From assembly GCA_022768245.1 (NCBI GenBank), contig JALEMR010000088.1:1-64000 (forward strand): a stretch of DNA of 64,000 nucleotides, written 5' to 3'. Below are positions 27,170 to 36,376 of this stretch, in pieces. A model generated the notes under the pieces. The model did not search any database, was not told the DNA's origin, and worked only from the letters and a program-made list of their open reading frames with translations. Each line of letters begins with the position of its first letter. The first letter of the stretch is position 1. A program made the position numbers and the translations under genes. The DNA is from Oscillospiraceae bacterium (GTDB taxonomy: Bacteria > Bacillota > Clostridia > Oscillospirales > Ruminococcaceae).

Positions 27170-28300
27170 TCAGTTATTTATCTCGCCGTGAGACAGCGCT
27201 GTCAGATATGCATTGATAAAGCCGTCGATATCTCCGTCCATTACCGCGCCGATATTTCCGTTTTCGAAGTTGGTGCGGTGATCCTTGACGAGAGTGTAGG
27301 GCATGAACACGTAAGAACGTATCTGCGCGCCCCATGCGATCTCCTTCTGAACGCCCTTGATATCTTCTATCTTGTCGAGATGTTCGCGCTCCTTTATCTC
27401 CACCAGCTTTGAGATGAGCATTTTCATAGCGTAGTCCTTGTTCTGATACTGGCTTCTCTGGGTCTGGCAGGAGACTACGATGCCCGTAGGCTTGTGAGTA
27501 AGTCTTACCGCAGAGGATGTCTTGTTGACCTTCTGTCCGCCTGCGCCGCTGGCACGGTAGAAGTCTATCTCCAGGTCCTCGGGACGAATTTCGACGTTAA
27601 GGTCTGCGTCGCCCATTTCTGGCATAACTTCAAGGGAAGCAAAGCTCGTATGACGTCTGCCCGACGCGTCGAAGGGGGATATTCTTACAAGGCGGTGAAC
27701 GCCCGCTTCGGACTTAAGGAAGCCGTAAGCGTTGATTCCCTCAACGAGGAGAGACGCGGATTTGAGACCTGCTTCTTCGCCCTCAAGATAATCGAGAGTA
27801 GTGACCTTGTAATCGTGGCGTTCAGCCCAGTGATTGTACATTCTGAACAGCATTTCCGCCCAGTCCTGAGCCTCGGTGCCGCCTGCGCCCGCATGGAAGG
27901 TGAGAATGGCGTTTTTGCTGTCGTACTCGCCTGTGAGAAGAGTGGTGAGCTTGATAGTTTCCAGCTCGGACTTGAACTTCTCGGCTTCGCCGCGAATCTC
28001 GCTGACAGCCGCCTCGTCCTCGTCGTCGCCCGCTTCTATGGTGAGCTCTATCATGGTAAGGGTATCGTCCAGCAGAGTTTCCAGCTTCTTGTAGCTTGCG
28101 ACGGTAGCTTCGTTCTGTTTTATCCTCTGCATGGTCTTCTGGGAGTTTTCCAGATCGTCCCAGAAGCCGTCCTTGGCGGATTCCGCCTGCAGCTCCTCGA
28201 TCTCCTTATTGCACTTGTCGATGTCAAGGATATTGTAAAGCTCCTTCATGTCCTTGTGATAGCCTTCAAGCTCGATTCGTAATTCGTCAAGTAAAAGCAT
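27170..28300 (-). CDS. prfB: Peptide chain release factor 2, without programmed frameshift
   Basis: A 376-residue class I release factor. The stop-codon reading SPF tripeptide is in RISPFDASGRR and the peptidyl-tRNA hydrolysis motif GGQ in GAGGQKVNKTSS. It terminates at UGA and UAA. In many bacteria this gene has an in-frame UGA at about codon 25 read by +1 frameshift (CUU UGA C). Here the matching site reads ATC CTT GAC ATC in one open frame, so there is no shift. ATG 28300 is preferred over ATG 28306 because GGAGG then has a spacing of 9. It lies 21 nt after clc and probably shares its mRNA. Confidence 0.95.
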   Translation of the reverse strand: MLLLDELRIELEGYHKDMKELYNILDIDKCNKEIEELQAESAKDGFWDDLENSQKTMQRIKQNEATVASYKKLETLLDDTLTMIELTIEAGDDEDEAAVSEIRGEAEKFKSELETIKLTTLLTGEYDSKNAILTFHAGAGGTEAQDWAEMLFRMYNHWAERHDYKVTTLDYLEGEEAGLKSASLLVEGINAYGFLKSEAGVHRLVRISPFDASGRRHTSFASLEVMPEMGDADLNVEIRPEDLEIDFYRASGAGGQKVNKTSSAVRLTHKPTGIVVSCQTQRSQYQNKDYAMKMLISKLVEIKEREHLDKIEDIKGVQKEIAWGAQIRSYVFMPYTLVKDHRTNFENGNIGAVMDGDIDGFINAYLTALSHGEINN

Positions 28301-28321
28301 GATCATATTCCTCCGTAAAAA

Positions 28322-29701
28322 TTATTTCGTATGGTCTCTGACCGCCTTGTGGGACCATTCCAGGCGGCTCTTCGACAGATAGAAAACCTGTGCGCTGTAA
28401 AGTCCCTGATAGCCCGAAAGCATGTAGCTGACAGCAATTGCCGCCGCGTAGAACACCAGTCCCTGTGCGCCGAAAAGCTCTATGCCGAGGATAATGGTGG
28501 CAAGGGGGCAGTTGGTAACGCCGCAGAACACGGCAAGCAGTCCCACAGCCGCACCGAAGGAGGGGTCAAGTCCGATAAGGTGCGAAGCCGCGCAGCCGAG
28601 AGTAGCTCCCACGAAAAACGAGGGGACTATTTCTCCGCCCTTGAAGCCTGCGCCGAGAGTAAGGGCAGTCAGTAATATCTTGATAAGAAAAGCAAGTGGG
28701 AAGGCTTCTCCCGCAAATGCTCTTTCGATAACGTTCACGCCTGCGCCGTTGTAGTCGTAGGTGCCGAGGATAAGGGTCAGCAGCAGTACGATTGCCGAGC
28801 CCGCCAGCACGCGCAGATAGGGGTTTTTAATATATTTTTGGTAAAGCTTTCCCGCAATATGCATAGCCTCGCAGAAAAGAATGCTGACAAGTGCGCAGAG
28901 AATGCCCAGCAGCAGCACCTTAAGGAGAGTTACCGCTCCGTTTTCGGAGAAGGCGGGTACATTCAGCACATTAAATGCGGTAGGCGTTACGCCGAAGATA
29001 CCTGCGGTAATGGTCGCGGTTACCGCAGACAGGATACATGGCACAATAGCCGTATACTGCGCAGCGCCGACTATAGTGACCTCCATGGCAAAAACAGCCG
29101 CTGCGATCGGAGTGCCGAACAGTGCGGAAAATCCCGCAGCCATGCCGCACATAGCAAGCTCTGCGCTGTCCTTGGGGTCAAGCTTTAAGAGCTTTCTCAG
29201 CGGAGAAGCAAGGCTTGCGCCCATCTGCAAAGCGGCGCCCTCACGTCCTGCGGAGCCTCCGCATAGGTGGGTGAGGAAGGTCGCGGTAAATATCAGCGGA
29301 GCGAGCAGAATGGAAACGTTCTTGTTTCCTCTTGCTTCGAGGATAACGCTGTTGGTGCCCTTGTCGTCCTTCATGCCGCAGATGTTGTACAGAAAAACGA
29401 TGATAAGACCTGCCAGGGGAAGTCCCAGCATTATAATGGGGTGTTCGGTGCGAAATTCGGTGGCAAAGTCGAGTGCATGGTGAAACGCAGCGCCTGCGAT
29501 GCCGACGAATATCCCGACGATTATCGCAACAGCGAGCCATTTCACAAATTCCGCATAAATTGACTTATAAGCGGCAAGCCCCGTATCGAAGCTGTTTTCG
29601 GAGGAATGCTTTTCCTCCGTGACAGCAGTATCGGTTGTTTCGGCGGTTTCTGCGGATTCGGTGTTTACGGTTTCAATTATTTTCTCTTTTTCGGTAATCA
29701 C
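28322..29701 (-). CDS. CLC-family anion channel/antiporter
   Basis: A 459-residue membrane protein from a GTG start (29701-29699). A 45-residue acidic Thr/Glu N-terminus precedes about ten to twelve hydrophobic helices. Selectivity motifs are HLCGGSAGREGAALQMG (about residues 145-161) and GGEIVPSFFVGATLG. The canonical GSGIP is absent; the THLxGGSAGREG pattern is closer to the fluoride/proton CLC branch than to chloride channels, but the typical GGEVT is GGEIV here, so ion preference is open. It sits 24 nt after speB. No fluoride riboswitch is visible in the gap. Confidence 0.85.
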   Translation of the reverse strand: MITEKEKIIETVNTESAETAETTDTAVTEEKHSSENSFDTGLAAYKSIYAEFVKWLAVAIIVGIFVGIAGAAFHHALDFATEFRTEHPIIMLGLPLAGLIIVFLYNICGMKDDKGTNSVILEARGNKNVSILLAPLIFTATFLTHLCGGSAGREGAALQMGASLASPLRKLLKLDPKDSAELAMCGMAAGFSALFGTPIAAAVFAMEVTIVGAAQYTAIVPCILSAVTATITAGIFGVTPTAFNVLNVPAFSENGAVTLLKVLLLGILCALVSILFCEAMHIAGKLYQKYIKNPYLRVLAGSAIVLLLTLILGTYDYNGAGVNVIERAFAGEAFPLAFLIKILLTALTLGAGFKGGEIVPSFFVGATLGCAASHLIGLDPSFGAAVGLLAVFCGVTNCPLATIILGIELFGAQGLVFYAAAIAVSYMLSGYQGLYSAQVFYLSKSRLEWSHKAVRDHTK

Positions 29702-29725
29702 AGTTTTTATATTCCTTTCAAAGGA

Positions 29726-30574
29726 TCACTTCTGCAGCATAAGGAGCAGCTCACGCAGCAGCTTGCATGCGAGAGCGGTGGATCTGCCGCTCGGATCGTA
29801 ATGGGGAGAGAGTTCGTTGATATCTATTCCCGTTATGTTAAGTCCTTTGAGTGTAAAAAGTGCGTCAAGGAGTGTATTGTATGATACGCCGCCCGCCTCG
29901 GGAGTGCCTGTTCCCGGGAACTCGGAGGGGTCGATAACGTCCATGTCAATGGTGAGGTAGACGTTTTTCCCTGCGAGAGTATCGGCAAGCTTTTCCATTC
30001 CGTCAAGGGAGTGGGGGTTCATTATGGTGTGATCCTTTGCGAAGACAAATTCGTCCCTGTCGCCGCTTCTTATGCCGAACTGGAAGATATGACCGTCGCC
30101 CACAAGCTCGTGGCAGCGCCGCATAACGCAGGCGTGGGAGAGCTTCTGACCGAGATAATCGTCGCGGAGATCGGCATGAGCGTCCAGCTGGATGATGTAC
30201 AGGTCGTCATATTTTTTCTTGACAGCACGGACTGCGCCTAGAGTGACAAGATGTTCGCCGCCCAGCATAAAGGGAAGCTTTCCGTCGCGGAGGATCTCCG
30301 CAGCGCGTTCCTCGATGTCGTCGAGAGCACGCTCGGGGGAGCCGAAGCAAAGCTCAATATCGCCGCTGTCGAAGATATTGTAGTCGGTAAGGTCTTTGTC
30401 CTGTTTAAGGGAATAGGTCTCGATGCCGAAGCTTTCCCTGCGGATAGCGCTGCTGCCAAAGCGTGTTCCGGGACGGTATGATGTAGTGCTGTCAAAGGGT
30501 GCTCCGAATATGACGATACCTGCGCTGTCGTAATCGCTGTCGCAGCCTATGAATACATTCTTTTCGTTTTCCAT
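29726..30574 (-). CDS. speB: Agmatinase (ureohydrolase)
   Basis: A 282-residue arginase-superfamily enzyme. Mn ligands are visible: His in GGEHLVTLG, QLDAHADLRDD (D-x-H-x-D) and TIDMDVIDPSEFPGTGTPEAGG (D-x-D-x-x-D-P). It hydrolyses agmatine to putrescine and urea, following the decarboxylase at 31942. Its separation from speE by a 500-bp palindromic block is odd for this pathway. It is followed at 24 nt by clc. The context with speA/E/D makes agmatine the likely substrate. Confidence 0.92.
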   Translation of the reverse strand: MENEKNVFIGCDSDYDSAGIVIFGAPFDSTTSYRPGTRFGSSAIRRESFGIETYSLKQDKDLTDYNIFDSGDIELCFGSPERALDDIEERAAEILRDGKLPFMLGGEHLVTLGAVRAVKKKYDDLYIIQLDAHADLRDDYLGQKLSHACVMRRCHELVGDGHIFQFGIRSGDRDEFVFAKDHTIMNPHSLDGMEKLADTLAGKNVYLTIDMDVIDPSEFPGTGTPEAGGVSYNTLLDALFTLKGLNITGIDINELSPHYDPSGRSTALACKLLRELLLMLQK

Positions 30575-30599
30575 ATTACATGATCTATACCTTTCTTGG

Positions 30600-31021
30600 G
30601 GGTTGATTTATGTGCGGGAGGGTCGGATTTGTTCTGCCGTGTTCGTGAAATGGCTTTGAGATTTACCGATTATTCACGGTTCGTTTTCGGCGGAGCTCCG
30701 CTCCGCGCATTTGATTCGCTCCGCTGTCAAATGCTGCGCCGCCCGGATTTTTCTTACTTGTCGTATTTGTTTGCTGTTCGCTTGCAGCCTTCCGCGTTTT
30801 TCAGCGGGCGGCGCTTTATTGATGTTCGCCCTTTCGACTTTCGGAAACCTTTGCGGGCAGCTGTAACCTAAGCTGAAAACCCCAACCCGCGGGGTGTTTC
30901 GCCGCGTGCGCGCGGCGACCAAAGGACTCCGCCCTTTGGAAACTCGCAGCCTTGAAAGGCTGGCGAACTTTTTATTGCCGGGTTACTGCTTAGGCGCGGT
31001 TACTCTCAGCCTCGCACCTTC
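30600..31021. repeat. GC-rich mosaic of palindromes within the polyamine cluster
   Basis: About 420 bp with no credible gene but dense inverted repeats: GCATTTGA/TCAAATGC around 30708-30734; GCGCCGCCCG (30736-30745) with CGGGCGGCGC (30805-30814); CGCCGCG/CGCGGCG near 30901-30917; CCAAAGG (30919-30925) with CCTTTGG (30933-30939); AGCCTT/AAGGCT (30948-30961) followed by T5. It resembles multi-copy intergenic palindromic elements, but copy number cannot be seen here. A 91-codon open frame across it (30596-30871) looks spurious. Confidence 0.7.
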
Positions 31022-31084
31022 ATTGCTAATTGCTAATGGCTAATCGCTATTTGCTAAGTACTATTCACTTTTCACTCTTCACTA
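31022..31084 (-). repeat. 9-unit heptamer tract starting at the speE stop
   Basis: Nine exact 7-mers read on the minus strand from the TAG stop: TAGTGAA, GAGTGAA, AAGTGAA, TAGTACT, TAGCAAA, TAGCGAT, TAGCCAT, TAGCAAT, TAGCAAT. TAG occupies the same place in seven of nine. Confidence 0.9.
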
Positions 31085-31927
31085 ACTTTTCGCCAGCAGC
31101 TCTTTTACATAGTTCGGTATCGCAAAGCTTCCTCTATGAAGATCGGTATTATAGTACCTCGTCTTTATGCCCAGACTGTTCCAGCGCTCTGCGTCGAATT
31201 TCAGCGGGTCTACCGTCTTGGAAGCAAATCCGAACAGCCAGTGCCCCGACGGATATGTGGGAATGTGGAACTGATATACTCCGCAGATGGGGAAAAATTC
31301 TCTTATGCGCCTGTGGGCTCTCTGCATTGCCTTCGCGTCGTCCGCGTAGTACGGCGATTCGTGCTGATTGACCAGCACGCCGTTCTCGGTCAGCGCCTTG
31401 CAGCAGTTGCCGTAGAATTCACTGGTGAAAAGTCCCTCGCCGGGACCGAAGGGGTCGGTGCTGTCCACGATGATGAGGTCGTAGAAATTCTCCTTGCTGC
31501 GGACGTATTTCAGTCCGTCCTCAACATGGATATGCACTCTCGGGTCGTCCAGAGTACAGGTCGTGCTCGGGAAAAATTCCCTGCATACGTCGATGACCCG
31601 TCCGTCTATCTCCGCCATGTCGATGTGTTCAATGGTGTCGTAGCGGCAAAGCTCGCGGATAGTACCGCCGTCGCCCGCGCCGATAACGAGAACATTCTTC
31701 ACGTCGGGAGCTGCCGCCATGGGCACATGAACGATCATCTCATGATACATGAACTCGTCCTTTTCGGTGAGCATCATCAGCCCGTCAAGGGTGAGAAAGC
31801 GTCCGAACTCGGGGCTTTCGAACACGTCTATCCGCTGATATTCGCTCTGTTCGGAGTGGAGGTGCTTATCCACTCTTATGGACATTTTCGCGTCGTTGGA
31901 ATGAAATTCCGTAAACCATAATTCCAT
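31082..31927 (-). CDS. speE: Spermidine synthase (polyamine aminopropyltransferase)
   Basis: A 281-residue Rossmann-like aminopropyltransferase. The decarboxylated-SAM site GAGDGGT is near residue 80, with the acidic EIDGRV after the next strand and VDSTDPFGPGEGLFT near residue 154 carrying the catalytic Asp region. It transfers aminopropyl from decarboxylated SAM to putrescine. It follows speA at 14 nt, so it belongs to the speD-speA-speE operon. The end is bounded by a heptamer tract that supplies the TAG stop. Confidence 0.93.
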   Translation of the reverse strand: MELWFTEFHSNDAKMSIRVDKHLHSEQSEYQRIDVFESPEFGRFLTLDGLMMLTEKDEFMYHEMIVHVPMAAAPDVKNVLVIGAGDGGTIRELCRYDTIEHIDMAEIDGRVIDVCREFFPSTTCTLDDPRVHIHVEDGLKYVRSKENFYDLIIVDSTDPFGPGEGLFTSEFYGNCCKALTENGVLVNQHESPYYADDAKAMQRAHRRIREFFPICGVYQFHIPTYPSGHWLFGFASKTVDPLKFDAERWNSLGIKTRYYNTDLHRGSFAIPNYVKELLAKS

Positions 31928-31941
31928 ATGGGGTATCCTCC

Positions 31942-33390
31942 TTATTTTATCACACGAATGAAGTTAAGCTCCAGATCTTCCGTACCCGTCATAAAGCAGC
32001 CCTTTTCCTTGCAGTAGGAAATGTAGGCGATAATTTCGGGCGTGATAAGCTCGCCGGGGGCGATTATGGGGATACCCGGAGGATAGCACATCACCGATTC
32101 ACCGCTGATACGCCCTGCGCTGCCGCCGATAGGAACGGATTCCTGTTCGCTGTAGAATGCGTCGTGAGGGGATATCTTCACGGTGGGATTTATATATTCA
32201 TGGTCGAAAAGTCCCGCCTTGTCCTTAGAGAAGCGGCGCTTTATCTCGGAAAGCGCGGAAACAAGGCGTTCGATATCCTTCCACCTGTCGCCTGCGGTTA
32301 TTATGGCGAGGATATTTCCTATATCGCCGAATTCTATCTGGATATCGTAGCTGTCGCGGAGGATATCGTATACCTCGATGCCTGCAAGTCCGATATCGCG
32401 GGTATATATTGAAAGCTTGGTGCGGTCGAAGGCGTAGAAGTCGGGAGTATCTGCAAGCTCGTCCGCATAGGCGTAGTAGCCGCCTATCTTGTTTATCTCC
32501 TCGCGGGCGTACTCCACCGATTCCAGCATCTTGCGGCACATTTCCCTGCCTCTTGTGGCAAGATTCCGCCGCGAGATGTCAAGGGAAGCAAGGAGCAGAT
32601 AGGAAGCGCTTGTGGTCTGGGTGAGATTTATCACCGCGCGGACATGCCCCTCGGTGACAGCCGCATTTTGTCCCACAAGAAGAAAGGCGCTCTGCGTGAG
32701 GGAGCCGCCTGTCTTGTGCATAGATACCGCCGCAAAGTCGGCGCCTGCCGCCATTGCGTTTATGGGCATGTTTTCGCCGAAGTAGAGATGAGTCCCGTGA
32801 GCCTCGTCGGCAAGTACAGCCATGCCGTGGCTGTGAGCAAGCTCAACTATGCCCTTAAGATCGGCGCAAACACCGTAATAGGTGGGGTTATTCACCATAA
32901 CAGCCTTTGCTTCGGGATTTGCTTCGATAGCTTTTCTTACATTATCCACGCTCATTCCGAGAGGGATACCGAGCTTTGGATTAACGCCCGGGTCAACGTA
33001 AACGGGGACTATCCCGCTGACAACAAGAGCGTTGATAGCGCTCTTGTGGACGTTCCTGGGGAGGATTATCTTGTCGCCCTCCTTGCAGACTGACATTATC
33101 ATCGCCTGCACAGCGGAGGAGCCGCCGTTTATCATAAAGAAGCAGTGACGTGCGCCGAAGGCCTCCGCCGCCAGCATTTCCGCATCTCTGATGACGGAAA
33201 CGGGGTGGATAAGGTTATCGAGAGGCTTCATGGAGTTAACGTCCACCTCCATGCAGGTACGTCCGAGGAAAGCGGTCAGCTCGGGGTTGCCCTTGCCGTG
33301 CTTGTGGCCCGGAACGTCAAAGGGAACGATGCGCTCGTCCCGATACCGAAGAAGAGCCTCATATATAGGCGCGTCATTTTGGTCCATCAT
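31942..33390 (-). CDS. speA: Orn/Lys/Arg decarboxylase family, probably arginine decarboxylase
   Basis: A 482-residue fold-type-I PLP enzyme. The PLP lysine is in AVSMHKTGGSLTQ (SxHK), preceded by ADEAHGTHLYF; an N-terminal GHKHG motif is typical of the short Gram-positive (SpeA/YaaO) form. With agmatinase and spermidine synthase in the cluster, arginine to agmatine is the likely reaction; lysine or ornithine cannot be excluded by sequence alone. It is the middle gene of the speD-speA-speE run. Confidence 0.9.
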   Translation of the reverse strand: MMDQNDAPIYEALLRYRDERIVPFDVPGHKHGKGNPELTAFLGRTCMEVDVNSMKPLDNLIHPVSVIRDAEMLAAEAFGARHCFFMINGGSSAVQAMIMSVCKEGDKIILPRNVHKSAINALVVSGIVPVYVDPGVNPKLGIPLGMSVDNVRKAIEANPEAKAVMVNNPTYYGVCADLKGIVELAHSHGMAVLADEAHGTHLYFGENMPINAMAAGADFAAVSMHKTGGSLTQSAFLLVGQNAAVTEGHVRAVINLTQTTSASYLLLASLDISRRNLATRGREMCRKMLESVEYAREEINKIGGYYAYADELADTPDFYAFDRTKLSIYTRDIGLAGIEVYDILRDSYDIQIEFGDIGNILAIITAGDRWKDIERLVSALSEIKRRFSKDKAGLFDHEYINPTVKISPHDAFYSEQESVPIGGSAGRISGESVMCYPPGIPIIAPGELITPEIIAYISYCKEKGCFMTGTEDLELNFIRVIK

Positions 33391-33416
33391 AATAAAATCA
33401 CCATCCCGGAGGTTGA

Positions 33417-33451
33417 CAGTTAACTGTTCACTGTAAGCTTGAATGCTGTTA
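33417..33451 (-). repeat. 5-unit heptamer tract starting at the speD stop
   Basis: Minus-strand units TAACAGC, ATTCAAG, CTTACAG, TGAACAG, TTAACTG. The first TAA is the speD stop codon. It fills the gap before speA. Confidence 0.65.
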
Positions 33452-34288
33452 ATCCTTTCTGTCCAGGTCGTATATATTCTGTCCGTGGAAGATCTCCAGC
33501 ATTTCCCGTCTGATAAGGTCGTTTATTTCAAGTCTGCGCTTGGGCGCAAGCTCGTAGGTATCGGTGTTGAAGAGGTAATTCTGGAGAACTATCTCCTTGA
33601 TTATCATTTTGGTGTGGAAGATGTTGGATTGGTATACGTTGACGTCTATCGCGTCGTAGCGGTCTATGGTCTCCTTGGCGATGTAGTCCTGAATGGACGT
33701 GATATCGTGGTCGATGAAGAGCTTTTTGCCTGCCGCGTCGCGGGTGAAGCCTCTTACGCGGTAGTCGATGGTAATGATATCCGAGTCAAAGCTTCCGATA
33801 AGATAATCAAGGCATTTCAGCGGAGTTATCTGTCCGCAGGTGGAAACGTCGATGTCCACGCGGAAGGTAGTCACCGCATTGGAGGGGTGAAACTCGGGAT
33901 AGGTATGCACGGTCAGATGACTTTTATCCAGATGTCCCGCAATGCTCTGCTTGTCGATAACGGGCTTGGTGACCTCTTCATGAGCGGTGCGCATATTGCA
34001 GGACTCGTCGATGTCCTCCCTGTCGAGGTGCTCCTCGGAGATAAGGAGGGTTACGGAAGCGCCCTGGGGCTCGTAGTCCTGCTTTGAGATGTTCAGCACA
34101 TGAGCGCCTATCATCTCCGTAACGTCGCAGAGTATCTTAGTCAGACGTTCGGAGTTGTACTGTTCGTTGATATATTTAATATAGTCCTGCTGTTCGCGCT
34201 GACTCTTTGCATAGCATATATCATATATATTAAAGCTGAGAGTTTTGGTCAGGTTATTAAAACCATAAAGCCTGATCTTTTCGTTCAA
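33449..34288 (-). CDS. speD: S-adenosylmethionine decarboxylase proenzyme (E. coli type)
   Basis: About 279 residues. The self-cleavage site is [14 protein letters not shown]: the bond before Ser breaks and the Ser becomes the pyruvoyl cofactor. The long E. coli-type class shows in [20 protein letters not shown] at the N-terminus and [12 protein letters not shown]. It makes decarboxylated SAM for SpeE. TTG 34288 is chosen because it aligns with the E. coli start and sits 8 nt from a strong SD (GAGGTGAT); ATG 34297 and GTG 34300 overlap that SD. First gene of the polyamine operon, with its own promoter. Confidence 0.93.
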   Translation of the reverse strand: MNEKIRLYGFNNLTKTLSFNIYDICYAKSQREQQDYIKYINEQYNSERLTKILCDVTEMIGAHVLNISKQDYEPQGASVTLLISEEHLDREDIDESCNMRTAHEEVTKPVIDKQSIAGHLDKSHLTVHTYPEFHPSNAVTTFRVDIDVSTCGQITPLKCLDYLIGSFDSDIITIDYRVRGFTRDAAGKKLFIDHDITSIQDYIAKETIDRYDAIDVNVYQSNIFHTKMIIKEIVLQNYLFNTDTYELAPKRRLEINDLIRREMLEIFHGQNIYDLDRKD

Positions 34289-34358
34289 CCCTATCATCAC
34301 CTCATAGAAGTAAAAAATAATGAAGTATCATATTCCTATACATAAATACTCAATATAA

Positions 34359-34387
34359 ATAATACGACAATATTATCAAAAAGTCAA
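34359..34387 (-). promoter_or_regulatory. Promoter of the speD-speA-speE operon
   Basis: On the minus strand, TTGACT (34387-34382), a 17-nt spacer and TATTAT (34364-34359). Confidence 0.7.
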
Positions 34388-34452
34388 TAGCTTTGGGGGA
34401 ATTTCAGAAAAATTTACAACTTTTATTGTTAAGACAAGTTCTGAAAAAACTG

Positions 34453-34481
34453 TTGCAAAATACATATAATTATGGTATAAT
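34453..34481 (+). promoter_or_regulatory. Promoter of the polyphosphate:AMP phosphotransferase gene
   Basis: TTGCAA at 34453-34458, a 17-nt spacer and TATAAT at 34476-34481 with an extended -10 (TGG). Confidence 0.75.
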
Positions 34482-34529
34482 ATATAAAAAGGCGGAAAGG
34501 CGCTTCAAAATGAAAGGACGGTAAATGCC

Positions 34530-36008
34530 ATGCTGGAAAAAGCTATCTCCGATAACGGTTCCCGTATCGATTATAAGGATATGACCAAAAGCCTTCAGCA
34601 GAATCTGTCAAAGCTTCAGCTGAAAATGAAGGAAAAAAATCTCCCCGTAATAATAGTATTCGAGGGCTGGGGCGCTTCGGGAAAGGGCTCTCTTATCGCG
34701 GATATCATCAAGATGCTGGACCCGCGTTTCTTCAATGTCTATTCCACGCTGCCCGGCACCGAGACGGACAGGCGCTATCCGCTGATGAAGCGCTTCTGGG
34801 AGAATATCCCCGCCAAGGGCAAAATGGCGATAATGGACCGAAGCTGGTACCAGGAGCTTGCTATCGCAAGGCTTGAGGAGGGTATCTCCGAGGAGGAGTA
34901 TGACAGGCGCATCGAATCCGTAAATGTGTTTGAGCGTCAGCTCACCGACGACGGCTATCTTATCATCAAGCTGTTCCTGCATATCTCCCGCCAGGAGCAG
35001 AAGCGCCGCTTTATCAAGCTCCGCGAGGACAACTCCACCAAATGGCGCGTTACCGATACCGATAAAATGCGCAACAAGAACTACGATACCTATTATAAGC
35101 AGTTCGACGATATGCTCAAGCGCACCGATACCGAATACTGTCACTGGCGTGTCATCGACACCACCGACAAGCAGTTCACCCGCTTTCAGCTGTTCAATAT
35201 CCTGGTGAGCCAGATAACCAATGCAGTCAACTCCGAGCCTCACTATCCTATCCCTGCGGACGTGACCACCATGTTCCCCATGCAGAAGACTCCGCTTCTG
35301 TCGGAGGTGCCGCTGGAGAATAAGGTATTAAAGCCGTCGAAATATCCCGAAGAGCTGAAAAAATGTCAGAAGCAGCTTGCCAAGCTCCACGGCAAGATAT
35401 ATAAGAAAAAGATACCCGTAGTCATAGCCTTCGAGGGCTGGGACGCTGCGGGAAAGGGCGGCGCCATAAAGCGTCTGGGAGCGGCATTCGATCCCCGCGG
35501 CTATGAAGCTGTGCCCGTTGCGGCTCCCGAAAAGTATGAGCTGAACCGTCATTATCTGTGGCGGTTCTGGCGGAAGCTGCCCAAAACGGGACATATCACC
35601 ATATTCGACCGCACCTGGTACGGACGGGTCATGGTGGAGAAGCTGGAGGGACTTACTCCCGAAGCAAGATGTGCAATGGCGTACCGTGAGATAGACGAGT
35701 TTGAGCGTGAGCTGACCCGTTCGGGCGTTATCCTTATCAAATTCTGGATGCAGATAGACAAGGACGAGCAGCTGAAACGCTTCAACGAGCGCATGGAAAA
35801 CCCCGAGAAGCAGTGGAAGATAACCGACGAGGACTGGCGCAACCGCGAAAAGTGGGATCTGTACGAGACCGCAGTCAATGAAATGCTGGAAAAGACCTCT
35901 ACGGTGTATGCTCCGTGGACTATAGTGGAGAGCAACGATAAGCTCTATGCGCGTATCAAGGTGATGAATACGGTCATCGACCGTCTGGAAGAAGCTTTGA
36001 AAAAGTGA
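34530..36008 (+). CDS. pap: Polyphosphate:AMP phosphotransferase (two-domain PPK2)
   Basis: A 492-residue protein with two tandem PPK2 domains. Walker A motifs are EGWGASGKGS (about residue 46) and EGWDAAGKGG (about residue 305). The lid and Walker B regions are MDRSWYQELAI and FDRTWYGRVMVE. Two-domain (class II) enzymes use polyphosphate to phosphorylate AMP to ADP. The second Walker A (GWDAAGKGG) is the more canonical, as in other class II enzymes. Monocistronic. Its TGA stop lies inside a heptamer tract. Confidence 0.92.
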   Translation: MLEKAISDNGSRIDYKDMTKSLQQNLSKLQLKMKEKNLPVIIVFEGWGASGKGSLIADIIKMLDPRFFNVYSTLPGTETDRRYPLMKRFWENIPAKGKMAIMDRSWYQELAIARLEEGISEEEYDRRIESVNVFERQLTDDGYLIIKLFLHISRQEQKRRFIKLREDNSTKWRVTDTDKMRNKNYDTYYKQFDDMLKRTDTEYCHWRVIDTTDKQFTRFQLFNILVSQITNAVNSEPHYPIPADVTTMFPMQKTPLLSEVPLENKVLKPSKYPEELKKCQKQLAKLHGKIYKKKIPVVIAFEGWDAAGKGGAIKRLGAAFDPRGYEAVPVAAPEKYELNRHYLWRFWRKLPKTGHITIFDRTWYGRVMVEKLEGLTPEARCAMAYREIDEFERELTRSGVILIKFWMQIDKDEQLKRFNERMENPEKQWKITDEDWRNREKWDLYETAVNEMLEKTSTVYAPWTIVESNDKLYARIKVMNTVIDRLEEALKK

Positions 36009-36070
36009 ATAGTGAATAGTGAAGGGTCGTTCGGCTGACGGTCAGCTGTCAGCTGAACGACCGATAACTT
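36005..36070 (+). repeat. Heptamer units plus 14-bp hairpin after the PPK2 gene
   Basis: GTGAATA, GTGAATA, GTGAAGG from the stop codon, then an imperfect 14-bp inverted repeat, GGTCGTTCGGCTGA (36025-36038) with TCAGCTGAACGACC (36049-36062). There is no T-run, so it is only a possible terminator. Confidence 0.6.
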
Positions 36071-36104
36071 GTAAACAGTAATTCACTTAAAGGAAGAATG
36101 ATCG

Positions 36105-36365
36105 ATGCATCAATTATCTGCGAGTAAGGCAGCTTTGAAGGCTGCTTTTCCGCATACTCTGCCTATTATGGCAGGATTTTTATTTTTAGGCTTTACATAC
36201 GGGCTTTATATGCATTCGCTGGGGTTCGGGTTTTTGTATCCGACCCTTATGGCGCTGTGCATTTACGGCGGCTCGCTGGAATTTGTGGCGGCGTCCATGC
36301 TGCTGTCGATAGCGGGCGGGACTGTATTTTATATGATACTGCTGCGGGTGATACCCCTGCTCTGA
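36105..36365 (+). pseudogene. Truncated AzlC-type branched-chain amino acid exporter gene
   Basis: An 86-codon frame with a good start and SD. Residues 1-66 match the N-terminus of AzlC (ALKAAFPHTLPIMAGFLFLG..., YGGSLEFVAASMLL), a family of about 230 residues. The sequence then passes to AGGTVFYMILLRVIPLL and stops; that tail looks like the start of AzlD, the small partner subunit, rather than AzlC. The simplest reading is an internal deletion joining azlC to azlD. It should not make a working exporter. It lies 11 nt before cobD and may still carry the promoter or translation start for that operon. Confidence 0.7.
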
Positions 36366-36376
36366 AAGGCAAGGCT

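Noticed and set aside
28322-29701. Fluoride riboswitch controlling clc
   Set aside because: The gap to speB is 24 nt and holds only an SD.
30596-30871. 91-codon frame in the palindromic block
   Set aside because: Composition is Arg/Phe/Ser-rich and set by inverted repeats; no SD and no domain.
36257-36376. N-terminal extension of CobD to ATG 36257
   Set aside because: It overlaps the azlC remnant in another frame and lacks an SD; ATG 36377 has one and fits the family.
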